Source of the DNA: Actinomyces sp.
GTDB lineage: Bacteria; Actinomycetota; Actinomycetes; Actinomycetales; Actinomycetaceae
Length of the DNA: 64,000 bases
Assembly: GCA_022649165.1 (NCBI GenBank)
Contig: JALCNR010000002.1
Span: 248,001 to 312,000 of the forward strand
Direction of reading: 5' to 3'
Shown: one piece after another, positions 1 to 7,942 of the stretch
Position numbering within the stretch: the first letter of the stretch is position 1
Layout: each line of letters opens with the position of its first letter
Made by a program: the position numbers and the translations under genes
Notes under the pieces: generated by a model
The model's input: the letters and a program-made list of their open reading frames with translations, nothing else
What the model was told of the DNA's origin: nothing
The model's database searches: none

Positions 1-100
1 CGGCTCCCGCGCCCGCGAGGGCCGCGGTCGCAACCAGCGCCGCGAGGGCTCGGAGGACTCGGGACCTGCGGCGTGCGCCCGTTGTGCGCGTGTGGGACAT
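1..100 (-). CDS. 5' end of an exported protein (signal peptide only)
   Basis: Only the first 33 codons lie in the window; the gene continues past base 1. The ATG at 98-100 is preceded by GAGG about seven bases upstream. The peptide starts MSHTRTTGARRRSRV, a positively charged n-region, followed by an Ala/Leu/Val-rich hydrophobic stretch ending in AGAGA. That is a Sec-type signal peptide, so the product should be secreted, membrane-bound or wall-attached. Its function cannot be read from this fragment. It is oriented like pepC but separated from it by about 500 bp containing a strong hairpin, so it probably has its own promoter. Confidence 0.6.
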   Translation of the reverse strand, partial: MSHTRTTGARRRSRVLRALAALVATAALAGAGA

Positions 101-214
101 GGCGATCCTCGTGCTCGACTGCGGTGTCGTCCGTTGCCACGTCTCCGTGGCCCGGGATGGGACTGATGGCGAGGATAGTCAGCGCTGTCATAGTCGCGCA
201 CGCTCTTCTCCGAA

Positions 215-230
215 ATGTGACGTGTCACAT
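215..230. promoter_or_regulatory. Palindromic operator candidate upstream of the exported-protein gene
   Basis: ATGTGAC-GT-GTCACAT is a perfect 7+7 bp inverted repeat with a 2-bp centre. The half-site TGTGA/TCACA is that of CRP/GlxR regulators, but the inner spacing is 4 rather than the usual 6, so a CRP-family assignment is only a guess. It lies about 115 bp before the start codon at base 100. Confidence 0.3.
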
Positions 231-514
231 AATCTCGAAGGATCTCGATGCCCACGCGCGACAGGAACACGAGACGCCGTCGCCCGGGCTCCCGCCAGAG
301 GGGTCCACAAGACCTGCAAGCGCCCCGACAGCACCAAATGCCGGCACGCGAACTCGGACGGTTTCCTCCGCACGCCCGTGGCCTGCATCAATGCCAGCGT
401 GCCCGGTGCCGGTCCGCGCGGACCTCCGGGCATTCTGTGCGACATTCGACGCTCTCCGGCCGTCGCGACCACAACGGGCTCCGGCGGATCGGAGGTCATA
501 GGTCCAGATGAAGC

Positions 515-549
515 GGTGGCCGCCCTCGTCCTCGACGAGGGCGGCCACC
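515..549 (-). terminator. Hairpin terminator downstream of pepC
   Basis: A perfect 16-bp stem (515-530 with 534-549) and a 3-nt loop, beginning 62 bp after the pepC stop codon on the same strand. There is no U-tract, which is common for actinobacterial terminators. Confidence 0.6.
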
Positions 550-611
550 GGATACGCCGGGGCGCAGGGCCGCCGGGGTGATGCGGGGCCCCTATCGGTC
601 CCGGTCCGCGC

Positions 612-1952
612 TCAGGCGAGCGTGCCCATCGGATCCCAGGCCGGCAGGACCAGGGGCTCCTCGGTGACGGCGGGGCGCAGGTCCTCCGGCAGCGCGTCGA
701 TCTTCACGACAACCTCGAAGACGTAGTCGGTGAACCATGCGTCGTCCATCGTGAAGTAGCCCTTGTCCCCGGGCTCCTCCCCCCAGGAGTTCTCCACGCG
801 CCAACGGCGCGGGGTCCCGTCCTCGGCGATGTCGACGCCCGTGAAGAGCATGGCGTGGTTCATCGCGGACTCACCGCTGATGACGCGCTGCTCCTTCGTC
901 GTCGACAGGTCGACGCCGAACAGCCCCGAGTAGTCGTGGAGCCCGCCGACCAACAGACCGGAGTCGCGGTCCGCCTGCTGGGAGACGTCCGCGCCGAACC
1001 ACACCGGCTCGCCCGCCACCAGCGCATCCGCGGCCAGCCGCTTGACCAGGTCCATGGGGGCATTGATGTAGCGGATCTCCCGACCGCCGACCACATTGCC
1101 CAGATGCTCGACCGTCAGGGCGCTCCCCTTCGGGTGGGCGGCGCGCGGGTCGTCGACCAGGCAGACGTAGCGCGTGAGGTCCATCCCGACATGGCGGTCG
1201 AAGAACTCGCGGGGCGTCAGCGTGCCCTCGCGGTGGAACCCGCCCTCGTCGTCCTGCCACTCCCAGTCGAAACGGGAGGGCGGCACCCCCAGGGAGATGA
1301 CGAGGATGCGCCAGACGTCGCCCAGCACGGACTCCTTCGCGGCCCGAAGCTCATCCGCAGAGGCGCCCGCCGCGACCTGCGCGCGCAGATCCAGGGCCGA
1401 ACGCCGCAGGAGGACCTGCAGCTGGGTGTTCATCCGGCGGGTGTTGGAGGACGGCTGGGTCTCCGGCATCGCTTGCTTGGGGACGACCCCATGCTTGAGG
1501 TAGAGGGACACCGCCATGTCCCACTGGCCGCCATCGCCCAGGACCTCGGCGAGAAGGAACTGGACGAGGCGGGAGCCGAGGTCCTGCGAGGCCGTCGCAA
1601 TGACGTCCTCGAGGAACCAATTCGCCCGCTCGAACTTGTCCCAGAACATCGCGTAGTTCTGAGAGAACTCGAAGTCCTTGACCCCCAGGTCGGCGCGCGC
1701 CCGCGAGCGCAGGAGGTTGAGGGAGGAGAACAGCCAGCACCGGCCCGATTTCTTCTGACTCGTCACCGCCCAGTTGTCCAGGCGGTTCGACACCACCGTG
1801 GGAGTGCCCACCACCCTGTCCCGATCCAGCGCCGACTCGTCGATGCCCGACCGGGTCACGGCGTTGAGCGCGAGGCGCAGCGCGGGGTCGGACTCGGGCC
1901 GGCTGAGCCGGTCGAACAGCGCGCCGTCGATGGCGCCTGTGAGCGTGGTCAT
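612..1952 (-). CDS. pepC: Aminopeptidase C (bleomycin hydrolase family, C1B cysteine peptidase)
   Basis: Cytosolic papain-fold aminopeptidase that removes N-terminal residues from peptides. The product is 446 residues, the usual size for the family. The catalytic set is complete: Cys72 in SGRCWLF, His366 in NHAMLFTGV and Asn388 in VENSWGE. The ATG at 1952 was chosen because AGGAGG lies nine bases upstream; a longer open frame exists upstream but has no such support and would overlap the amidotransferase. The neighbour upstream on the same strand is a class I amidotransferase 52 bp away, so the two may be cotranscribed. A hairpin follows the stop. PepC is typical of peptide-using, host-associated Gram-positives, which fits the peptide importer a few kilobases away. 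Confidence 0.93.
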   Translation of the reverse strand: MTTLTGAIDGALFDRLSRPESDPALRLALNAVTRSGIDESALDRDRVVGTPTVVSNRLDNWAVTSQKKSGRCWLFSSLNLLRSRARADLGVKDFEFSQNYAMFWDKFERANWFLEDVIATASQDLGSRLVQFLLAEVLGDGGQWDMAVSLYLKHGVVPKQAMPETQPSSNTRRMNTQLQVLLRRSALDLRAQVAAGASADELRAAKESVLGDVWRILVISLGVPPSRFDWEWQDDEGGFHREGTLTPREFFDRHVGMDLTRYVCLVDDPRAAHPKGSALTVEHLGNVVGGREIRYINAPMDLVKRLAADALVAGEPVWFGADVSQQADRDSGLLVGGLHDYSGLFGVDLSTTKEQRVISGESAMNHAMLFTGVDIAEDGTPRRWRVENSWGEEPGDKGYFTMDDAWFTDYVFEVVVKIDALPEDLRPAVTEEPLVLPAWDPMGTLA

Positions 1953-2004
1953 GAATGTGGTCCTCCTGGCTCGGATGCTGATGCCCCGATGGTACGCCGG
2001 AAGA

Positions 2005-2772
2005 TCAGGCGGCCCGCCGAGACCCCGTTCCCGAGCCCGCGGGCCGGCGCTGCGCCCGAGCGGCGAGCAGCCCCAGCAGGGCCGCCAGCGCCTCGGGATC
2101 CGCCTCCGGATCCTCCGGATGCCACTGGACGCCCATGACCGGCGCGCGCCGGTGCTCGACCGCCTCGACGACGCCGTCGGCGGAGCGGGCCGTGACCTCC
2201 AGGGAGCCGGGAACGCGGTCGAGGCTCTGGTGGTGGGCGGAGTGGACCTCGACCGGCCCCTCCCCCAGCGCTCCGGCCAGGCGCGAACCGGCCCGGATGG
2301 CGACCTCATGGCGGGCGAAGTGGTGGTCGCGCAGCAGATGAGGGTTGTGGTGCCGTGTCCCCGGGATGTCCTGGACCAGCGTCGCCCCCAACGCGACGCC
2401 GATGACCTGCAGGCCGCGGCAGATGCCGAGCAGGGGGATGCGGTGGCGGACGGCCGCGCGGACGATCGCGATCTGCGCGACGTCGGCGCGCGCCCAGTGG
2501 CGGCTGGCGCCGGGGTAGTCGGCCGCTCCCCCGTAGTAGCGGGGGTCGACGTCCTCGCCGCCCATCAGGATGACGGCGTCGGCCAGGCGCGCCGCGCGAA
2601 CGGCCGCTCGGTCCCCGTCGAGCTGGGCGAATTCTCGGACCACGTCCCAGCCGGGGGCGGCCGCCGCCGTCAGCGAGGCCCACATCCGATCCACGTGCGC
2701 GTTGTACAGCGCCTCGCCCGGCCGTTCGGGCAGCGCATTCGAGATGAGCAGCGTGGGTCGATGGGAGGACAT
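2005..2772 (-). CDS. Class I glutamine amidotransferase-like hydrolase (peptidase C26, PuuD-like)
   Basis: A 255-residue stand-alone glutaminase-type domain. The nucleophile elbow GICRG carries Cys118, and HPE near residues 218-220 supplies the His and Glu of the triad. The sequences MGGEDVDPRYYG near residue 70 and NPHLLRDHHF near 144 match the gamma-glutamyl-GABA / folate-type C26 hydrolases rather than biosynthetic amidotransferase subunits. The likely role is hydrolysis of a gamma-glutamyl amide in the cytosol; the substrate is unknown. The start is uncertain: ATG at 2772 gives a canonical N-terminus (PTLLISNALPER), while a GTG at 2808 is in frame but adds only basic residues. Confidence 0.82.
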   Translation of the reverse strand: MSSHRPTLLISNALPERPGEALYNAHVDRMWASLTAAAAPGWDVVREFAQLDGDRAAVRAARLADAVILMGGEDVDPRYYGGAADYPGASRHWARADVAQIAIVRAAVRHRIPLLGICRGLQVIGVALGATLVQDIPGTRHHNPHLLRDHHFARHEVAIRAGSRLAGALGEGPVEVHSAHHQSLDRVPGSLEVTARSADGVVEAVEHRRAPVMGVQWHPEDPEADPEALAALLGLLAARAQRRPAGSGTGSRRAA

Positions 2773-2948
2773 GGCCCGACTGTGGCACCGGAGCGGACGC
2801 CGCGGCACTCATGTCCGCCCAATGGTCTCCGGTGAATCCCGGACCGTGAGGCGCGCCCGGCCCTCCCCGCCGGCCCGTAGACTGGGCGGCGGCACAACAG
2901 AGTCGACGATGGCACGAGCGACGTGCCTACCGAGAGGACGGCACGCCC

Positions 2949-3848
2949 ATGACCCGCACGGCATCCGGCACGGAGATCATGCTCGCATCGGGAGGCTATC
3001 GCGCGCGGCTCGTGACCGTGGGCGCCGGGCTTGCGGGCCTGACCCTGGGCGGACACGATCTCGTCGTCCCCCACGCCGCCTCGGAGCTGCCCCGCGGGTG
3101 GCTCGGCAAGACGCTCGTGCCCTGGCCCAACCGGATCTCCGGGGGAACGTACTCCTGGGCCGGCTCGACCTACCACGCCCCCGTCAACGAGCCGCAGACG
3201 GGAGCCGCCCTGCATGGGCTGATGGGCTGGGTCGACTGGTCGGTCGTCCATGCGGACTCGGACTCGGCGACGCTCGGCGCGTTCATCGCGCCGCGGTACT
3301 GGTACCCGTGGGCCCTGCAGTCCTGGGTGACCTACGCCCTCCATGAGGAGACCGGGCTGTCCGTGACGATCACCTCGACGAACGTCGGCTCCGAGGCCGC
3401 GCCCTACGGCGCCTCCTCCCACCCCTACCTCACCCTGGACCTGGAGCCCTGCGACGCCTACTCGCTGGAGGTCCCCGCCTCCAGCGCGCTGGAGACCGAC
3501 GGCAACCTCTCCCCCGTGGCCCGGCGGCCGGTCGGCGAGCTTGGCCTGGACTTCCGCTCCGCCCGCCTCATCGGCGCCCGGAGGATCGACCACGCCTTCA
3601 CCGATCTGCCGGAGGGCCCCTGGTCCGTGTCCCTGCGCTCCGCCGAGTCCGGCCTGTCCGTGTCGCTCGAGTCCGACGCCCCATGGGTCCAGGTCTACAG
3701 CGGAGAGGAGCAGGGGCGCCGCGGAGTCGCCGTGGAGGCCATGACCTGCGCCCCCGACGCCTTCAACTCCGGGGAGGGCCTGATCGTCCTGGAGCCCGGT
3801 GAGAGCGCGAGCCTCACCTTCGGCATCCGCGGGTCCCTCGCGGACTGA
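2949..3848 (+). CDS. Aldose 1-epimerase (galactose mutarotase family)
   Basis: Cytosolic enzyme interconverting alpha and beta anomers of aldohexoses. The 299-residue product shows the family's landmarks: PWPNRI near residue 58, a conserved His in ALHG (His89), SSHPYL with the probable catalytic His158, and the acidic catalytic residue in VEAMTCAPDAFNSG (about Glu263). The ATG has GAGAGGA about ten bases upstream. It is transcribed away from the amidotransferase gene and followed by 152 bp before the peptide-importer operon, so it is probably monocistronic. The sugar it serves cannot be told from sequence; it resembles the GalM/YihR type used in general sugar catabolism. Confidence 0.88.
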   Translation: MTRTASGTEIMLASGGYRARLVTVGAGLAGLTLGGHDLVVPHAASELPRGWLGKTLVPWPNRISGGTYSWAGSTYHAPVNEPQTGAALHGLMGWVDWSVVHADSDSATLGAFIAPRYWYPWALQSWVTYALHEETGLSVTITSTNVGSEAAPYGASSHPYLTLDLEPCDAYSLEVPASSALETDGNLSPVARRPVGELGLDFRSARLIGARRIDHAFTDLPEGPWSVSLRSAESGLSVSLESDAPWVQVYSGEEQGRRGVAVEAMTCAPDAFNSGEGLIVLEPGESASLTFGIRGSLAD

Positions 3849-4000
3849 CGCGGAGGACGGCCTCCCGCGCGCGGGCGAGGGGAGCGATATCTCACATCAT
3901 GACATTGCGCGCCCAAGACCTTGGTTTTGGCGGATCATGACCGACATGCCTGTGGGCTCCGGCCCCTGTGCGTCAGTCCCGACGATCAAGGAGCGCGCGC

Positions 4001-5650
4001 ATGTTCCCCCATCCCTCTCCCTCCCGTGCCGTCCTGAGCACCTTTGCCACTTTCTCCGCACTCGCCCTCCTGGCCGGGTGCTCCTCCGGGGGCGGCTCTG
4101 CCGATGAGTCCGGCGAGCCAGCCGCCAGCGGCGGGGGCGGTGGCGGCGATATCGTCATCGGCACCACCGACAAGGTCACGAGCCTCGACCCCGCCGGGTC
4201 CTACGACAACGGCTCCTTCGCCGTCCAGGTCAACGTGTTCCCTTTCCTGCTCGACGCCCCCGAGGGATCCTCCGACGTCGAGCCCGATATCGCGGAGTCG
4301 GCGGAGTTCACCTCCGACACCGACTACACGGTGACGCTGAAGCCCGGCCTCACCTGGGCGAACGGGCACGCCCTCACCTCCTCCGACGTCAAGTTCACCT
4401 TCGACCGGCAGCTCGCCATCAACGACCCGAACGGCCCGGCTTCCCTGCTGTCGAACCTCGACTCCGTGGAGACGCCCGACGACACCACGGTGGTCTTCCA
4501 CCTCAAGAGCGCCAACGACCAGACGTTCCCGCAGGTGCTGAGCTCCCCCGCCGGACCGATCGTCGACGAGGAGGTTTTCGACCCCGATGCCCTGACACCC
4601 TCGGCCGACATCGTCGCCGGCAACGCCTTCGGCGGGCAGTACGTCATCTCCACCTACCAGGAGAATCAGACGATCCTCTACGAGCCGAACCCGGACTACG
4701 GCGGGCACCGCGATCCGGCGGCCAACGACTCGGTGACCGTGTCGTACTTCGCGGACTCCTCGAACCTCAAGCTCGCCGTCCAGCAGGGCGACGTCGATGT
4801 GGCGTACCGGTCCCTGTCGGCGACCGACATCGCCGATCTCGAGAACGATGACAACGTCACCGTCCAGACGGGACCGGGCGGCGAGATCCGCTACATCGTC
4901 TTCAACTTCGACACCCAGCCCTACGGCTCGTCCGCGGAGGACGCGGACGAGGCGAAGGCGCTGGCCGTCCGCCAGGCCGTCGCCGACCTCGTCGACCGCG
5001 ACGCGATCGCCGACCAGGTCTACAAGGGCACGTACACGCCCCTCTACTCCTACGTGCCCGAGGGCCTGACCGGCGCGACCGAGTCCCTCAAGAGCCTCTA
5101 CGGCGACGGCGAGGGCGGGCCCGACGCGGACAAGGCGGCCTCGACGCTCGAGGCCGCGGGCGTCGAGACCCCGGTGGCCCTGGACCTGCAGTACACGCCC
5201 GAGCACTACGGCCCCTCAGCCGGTGACGAGTACGCGCTGATCAAGCAGCAGCTGGAGGACTCCGGCCTGTTCACCGTCAATCTGAAGTCCACCGAATGGG
5301 TGCAGTACTCGAAGGACCGCACCGCGGACGTCTACCCCGCCTACCAGCTGGGCTGGTTCCCGGACTACTCCGACGCCGACAACTACCTCACGCCCTTCTT
5401 CCTCGAAGGAGGATTCCTGGCCAACCACTACGACAACCCGGAGGTGGATGAGCTGATCCAGCAGCAGCAGGTCGAGGGCGATGCCGACAAGCGCGCGGAG
5501 CTGATCGGCGAGATCCAGGACAAGGTGGCGGCTGATCTGTCCACCGTGCCCCTTCTGCAGGGCGCGCAGGTGGCCGTGACCGGCACCGACGTCCAGGGAG
5601 TCAACCTGGACGCGTCCTTCAAGTTCTTCTACGCCCCCATCACCAAGTGA
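4001..5650 (+). CDS. Peptide ABC transporter substrate-binding lipoprotein (SBP family 5)
   Basis: Extracytoplasmic receptor of a Dpp/Opp-type importer. The 549-residue precursor begins with a lipoprotein signal whose lipobox LLAGC places the lipidated Cys at residue 27, followed by a Ser/Gly-rich linker. The mature part shows the family 5 pattern, including WANGHALTSSDVKFTFDRQ near residue 120 and AVRQAVADLVDRDAIADQVYKG near 330. ATG 4001 is preferred over GTG 3968 because AAGGAG sits seven bases upstream and the resulting signal peptide is compact. It heads an operon with two permeases and a fused ATPase; a hairpin separates it from the permeases and probably allows higher expression of the receptor. 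Confidence 0.92.
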   Translation: MFPHPSPSRAVLSTFATFSALALLAGCSSGGGSADESGEPAASGGGGGGDIVIGTTDKVTSLDPAGSYDNGSFAVQVNVFPFLLDAPEGSSDVEPDIAESAEFTSDTDYTVTLKPGLTWANGHALTSSDVKFTFDRQLAINDPNGPASLLSNLDSVETPDDTTVVFHLKSANDQTFPQVLSSPAGPIVDEEVFDPDALTPSADIVAGNAFGGQYVISTYQENQTILYEPNPDYGGHRDPAANDSVTVSYFADSSNLKLAVQQGDVDVAYRSLSATDIADLENDDNVTVQTGPGGEIRYIVFNFDTQPYGSSAEDADEAKALAVRQAVADLVDRDAIADQVYKGTYTPLYSYVPEGLTGATESLKSLYGDGEGGPDADKAASTLEAAGVETPVALDLQYTPEHYGPSAGDEYALIKQQLEDSGLFTVNLKSTEWVQYSKDRTADVYPAYQLGWFPDYSDADNYLTPFFLEGGFLANHYDNPEVDELIQQQQVEGDADKRAELIGEIQDKVAADLSTVPLLQGAQVAVTGTDVQGVNLDASFKFFYAPITK

Positions 5651-5656
5651 CCGTGC

Positions 5657-5694
5657 GAGAGGCGGGGGCGTCCATCGCGTCGCCCCCGCCTCTC
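5657..5694 (+). terminator. Intercistronic hairpin between receptor and permease genes
   Basis: A perfect 14-bp stem (5657-5670 with 5681-5694) around a 10-nt loop, seven bases after the receptor stop codon and 33 bp before the next start. It lies inside the operon, so it is likely a partial terminator or 3'-end stabiliser that raises receptor levels relative to the membrane components. Confidence 0.65.
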
Positions 5695-5726
5695 CTCGTC
5701 ACCCCCACCACCTGAGGATCCCGGAC

Positions 5727-6845
5727 ATGTCCAGTCCCGCCGTTCCAGCAGTCGATCCGGGCGCAGCGCCGCCCTCGACCCCGGCCCCGCCCGTCCAGGC
5801 GCCGCTCCGGGCGAGGAAGGGCCCGTCGGCCCTGTGGCGCTACATCCTCACGCGGTTCCTCCTCATCATCCCCACGGTGTTCATCCTGGTCACGATGGTC
5901 TTCTTCCTCATGCACACCATCGGAGACCCGATCACCGCCTCCGTCGGCGACCGCCTCAAGCCCGAGGACCTCCAGGCGCGCATCCACGAGGCCGGGTACG
6001 ACCGGCCCCTCCTCGTCCAATACGGGGACTATCTGGCCCACCTGGCGCGCGGCGATTTCGGAACGACGATCTCCGACAACCGCGCCGTCACCGACATCCT
6101 CACGACTTACGGGACGGCAACCCTCGAACTCGCCTTCTACGCGCTGGTCATCGCCTTCATCGTCGGGATCCCCCTGGGCATGGTCGCCGCCCACGTGCGC
6201 GACCGGTGGGGGGACGCGCTGCTGCGGGTCCTCGCGATCCTCTTCTACGCGACCCCCGTCTTCTTCTCCGGGCTGCTGCTCAAGCTCGTCCTCGGCGTGG
6301 GGCTGGGCGTCCTGCCCGTCAGCGGACGGGCCTCCACCCGCGTCGAGCTGCGCCTGTCGACGATGGACGGGGCCAGCGGCATCTACCTCCTCGACGCGAT
6401 CCGCTCCGGTCGGCTCGATGACGTCGGCGACGTCCTCTCCCACGCGGTCCTCCCCGGCCTGGCGCTGGGGCTCATGACCGCCGGCGTCTTCCTCCGTCTG
6501 GTCCGCACGAACATGATCGCGACGCTGGGAACCGACTACGTCGACGCCGCCCGCTCGCGCGGCGTCCCCGAGGGCCGGCTGGTCCGCCGCCACGCCTTCA
6601 AGCCGGCGCTCATCCCCATCGTCACGGTCATCGGCCTGGAGATCGCCATGCTCCTCTCCGGCGCCGTCCTCACCGAGACGACCTTCGAGTGGAAGGGCCT
6701 GGGCTTCCAACTGGCCCAGTACCTCACCGCCCGGGACTTCGTCGCCGTGCAGGGCATCGTCGCCCTGCTGGCCGTCATCGTCGCGGTCACGAACTTCATC
6801 GTCGACATCGTCGCGGCGCTCATCGATCCCCGAGTGAGGTACTGA
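5727..6845 (+). CDS. Peptide ABC transporter permease, DppB type
   Basis: Inner-membrane subunit of the importer, 372 residues. About 40 disordered Pro/Ala-rich residues precede the first membrane segment (ILTRFLLIIPTVFILVTMVF). Further segments follow, and the EAA loop that docks onto the ATPase is visible as DYVDAARSRGVPEGRLVRR near residues 270-290. The ATG has GAGG twelve bases upstream. The stop overlaps the next permease start by one base (TGATG), which couples translation. The fold and order (receptor, B, C, ATPase) are those of the Dpp/Opp/nickel group; peptides are the likeliest substrate because of the family 5 receptor. Confidence 0.9.
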   Translation: MSSPAVPAVDPGAAPPSTPAPPVQAPLRARKGPSALWRYILTRFLLIIPTVFILVTMVFFLMHTIGDPITASVGDRLKPEDLQARIHEAGYDRPLLVQYGDYLAHLARGDFGTTISDNRAVTDILTTYGTATLELAFYALVIAFIVGIPLGMVAAHVRDRWGDALLRVLAILFYATPVFFSGLLLKLVLGVGLGVLPVSGRASTRVELRLSTMDGASGIYLLDAIRSGRLDDVGDVLSHAVLPGLALGLMTAGVFLRLVRTNMIATLGTDYVDAARSRGVPEGRLVRRHAFKPALIPIVTVIGLEIAMLLSGAVLTETTFEWKGLGFQLAQYLTARDFVAVQGIVALLAVIVAVTNFIVDIVAALIDPRVRY

Positions 6846-7942
6846 TGGCCCCCGTCGCCGTTCCCCCCACCCAGCGGCGCTTCCGCACCGACTGGCGCCG
6901 CCTCATCCCGTTGCGCGCCCAGCTGGCCCAGGCCGTGGGGCTCCAGCGCGGCATGCTTCTCGCCGGGCTCGTCGTCATCGCCGTGTTCGTGCTGGTGGCC
7001 CTGTTCGCTCCGCTGCTGGCGCCCTACGGCTACGCCCAGCTGTCGGACGCCGCCGGGAATTTCGGTGCGCAGCAGGCGCCCTCGTCCCAGCACTGGTGGG
7101 GCACGACCGTATCGGGGTACGACGTGCTCTCCCGGACCATCTGGGGGGCGCGCACCGCCCTGATCATGGTCATCGCGGGCGTCGTCCTGTCCCTCTTCGC
7201 GGGCGTGCTGCTGGGGCTCCTCTCCGGTTACTTCGGCGGGTGGGCGGACCGGGTGCTCGTGGTCGTCACGGACGCGATCTACGCCTTCCCCTCGCTGCTG
7301 CTCGCCATCGTGATGTCGATCGTGATCTCCGAGGGCCAGTCGGGCCTGTGGAGCGGCATCCTCGCCGCCGCCTTCTCGATCACCGTCGTGTTCATCCCGG
7401 AGTACTTCCGCGTCGTGCGCGCCGAGGTCCTCCGCGTGAAGTCCGAGGCCTTCGTCGAGTCCGCCCGCGTGATCGGCGCCTCGAACTGGCGGATCATGAC
7501 GCGTCACGTCCTGCGCAACTCGACGCGCACGCTTCCCCTGATCCTCACGCTCAACGCCTCGGAGTCGATCCTCACCCTGGCCGGCCTGGGGTTCCTGGGC
7601 TTCGGCATCGAGCCCACGTCCGCCGCCGAGTGGGGGTTCGACCTCAACAAGTCGGTCTCGGACGTGGCCGCCGGCATCTGGTGGACGTCCGTGTGGCCGG
7701 GCCTGGCGATCGTGCTGGTCGTCCTCGGCCTCACGCTGGTCGGCGAGTCCCTCAACGATCTCTCCGACCCCCGGCTGCGCACACGGCGCCGCCTCGTGCG
7801 CTCGGATGTGCGGGGCGGGCCGGGGACGACCGACCTCGACGCCTCGGGCGTCCCCGTCGCCCCCGGGGTCCCCATCGCCGAGGACTGGGTCCCCCGGCTC
7901 CCCACCGACGAGGACGGCGCTGCCGAGGAGGCCACCCGATGA
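6845..7942 (+). CDS. Peptide ABC transporter permease, DppC type
   Basis: Second membrane subunit, 365 residues. An N-terminal amphipathic region precedes the first membrane segment near residues 38-58. The DppC signature HWWGTTVSGYDVLSR follows near residue 82. The EAA loop is FVESARVIGASNWRIMTRHVL near residues 203-223. After the last membrane segment there is an unusually long hydrophilic tail of about 55 residues rich in Asp, Pro and Arg, not needed for transport and of unknown role. The start overlaps the dppB-type stop by one base, and its stop overlaps the ATPase start by four bases (ATGA). Confidence 0.9.
   Translation: MAPVAVPPTQRRFRTDWRRLIPLRAQLAQAVGLQRGMLLAGLVVIAVFVLVALFAPLLAPYGYAQLSDAAGNFGAQQAPSSQHWWGTTVSGYDVLSRTIWGARTALIMVIAGVVLSLFAGVLLGLLSGYFGGWADRVLVVVTDAIYAFPSLLLAIVMSIVISEGQSGLWSGILAAAFSITVVFIPEYFRVVRAEVLRVKSEAFVESARVIGASNWRIMTRHVLRNSTRTLPLILTLNASESILTLAGLGFLGFGIEPTSAAEWGFDLNKSVSDVAAGIWWTSVWPGLAIVLVVLGLTLVGESLNDLSDPRLRTRRRLVRSDVRGGPGTTDLDASGVPVAPGVPIAEDWVPRLPTDEDGAAEEATR

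Larger units (their letters stand above)
101..611. other. 511-bp gene-free interval
   Basis: No reading frame here has a credible start, ribosome site and actinobacterial codon pattern; the open frames are short, overlapping and on both strands. The interval holds two recognisable objects annotated separately: a CRP-like palindrome at 215-230 and a long hairpin at 515-549. The rest looks like leader and promoter sequence for the exported-protein gene that starts at base 100. Confidence 0.5.

Noticed and set aside
73-581. Several overlapping frames on both strands in the first 600 bases
   Set aside because: No start signals or family features, and the frames contradict each other; only the minus-strand signal peptide at 1-100 is convincing.
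3849-4000. A hairpin around 3908-3930 as terminator of the epimerase gene
   Set aside because: The pairing needs a bulge and a G-U pair, and leaves a two-base loop that cannot form.
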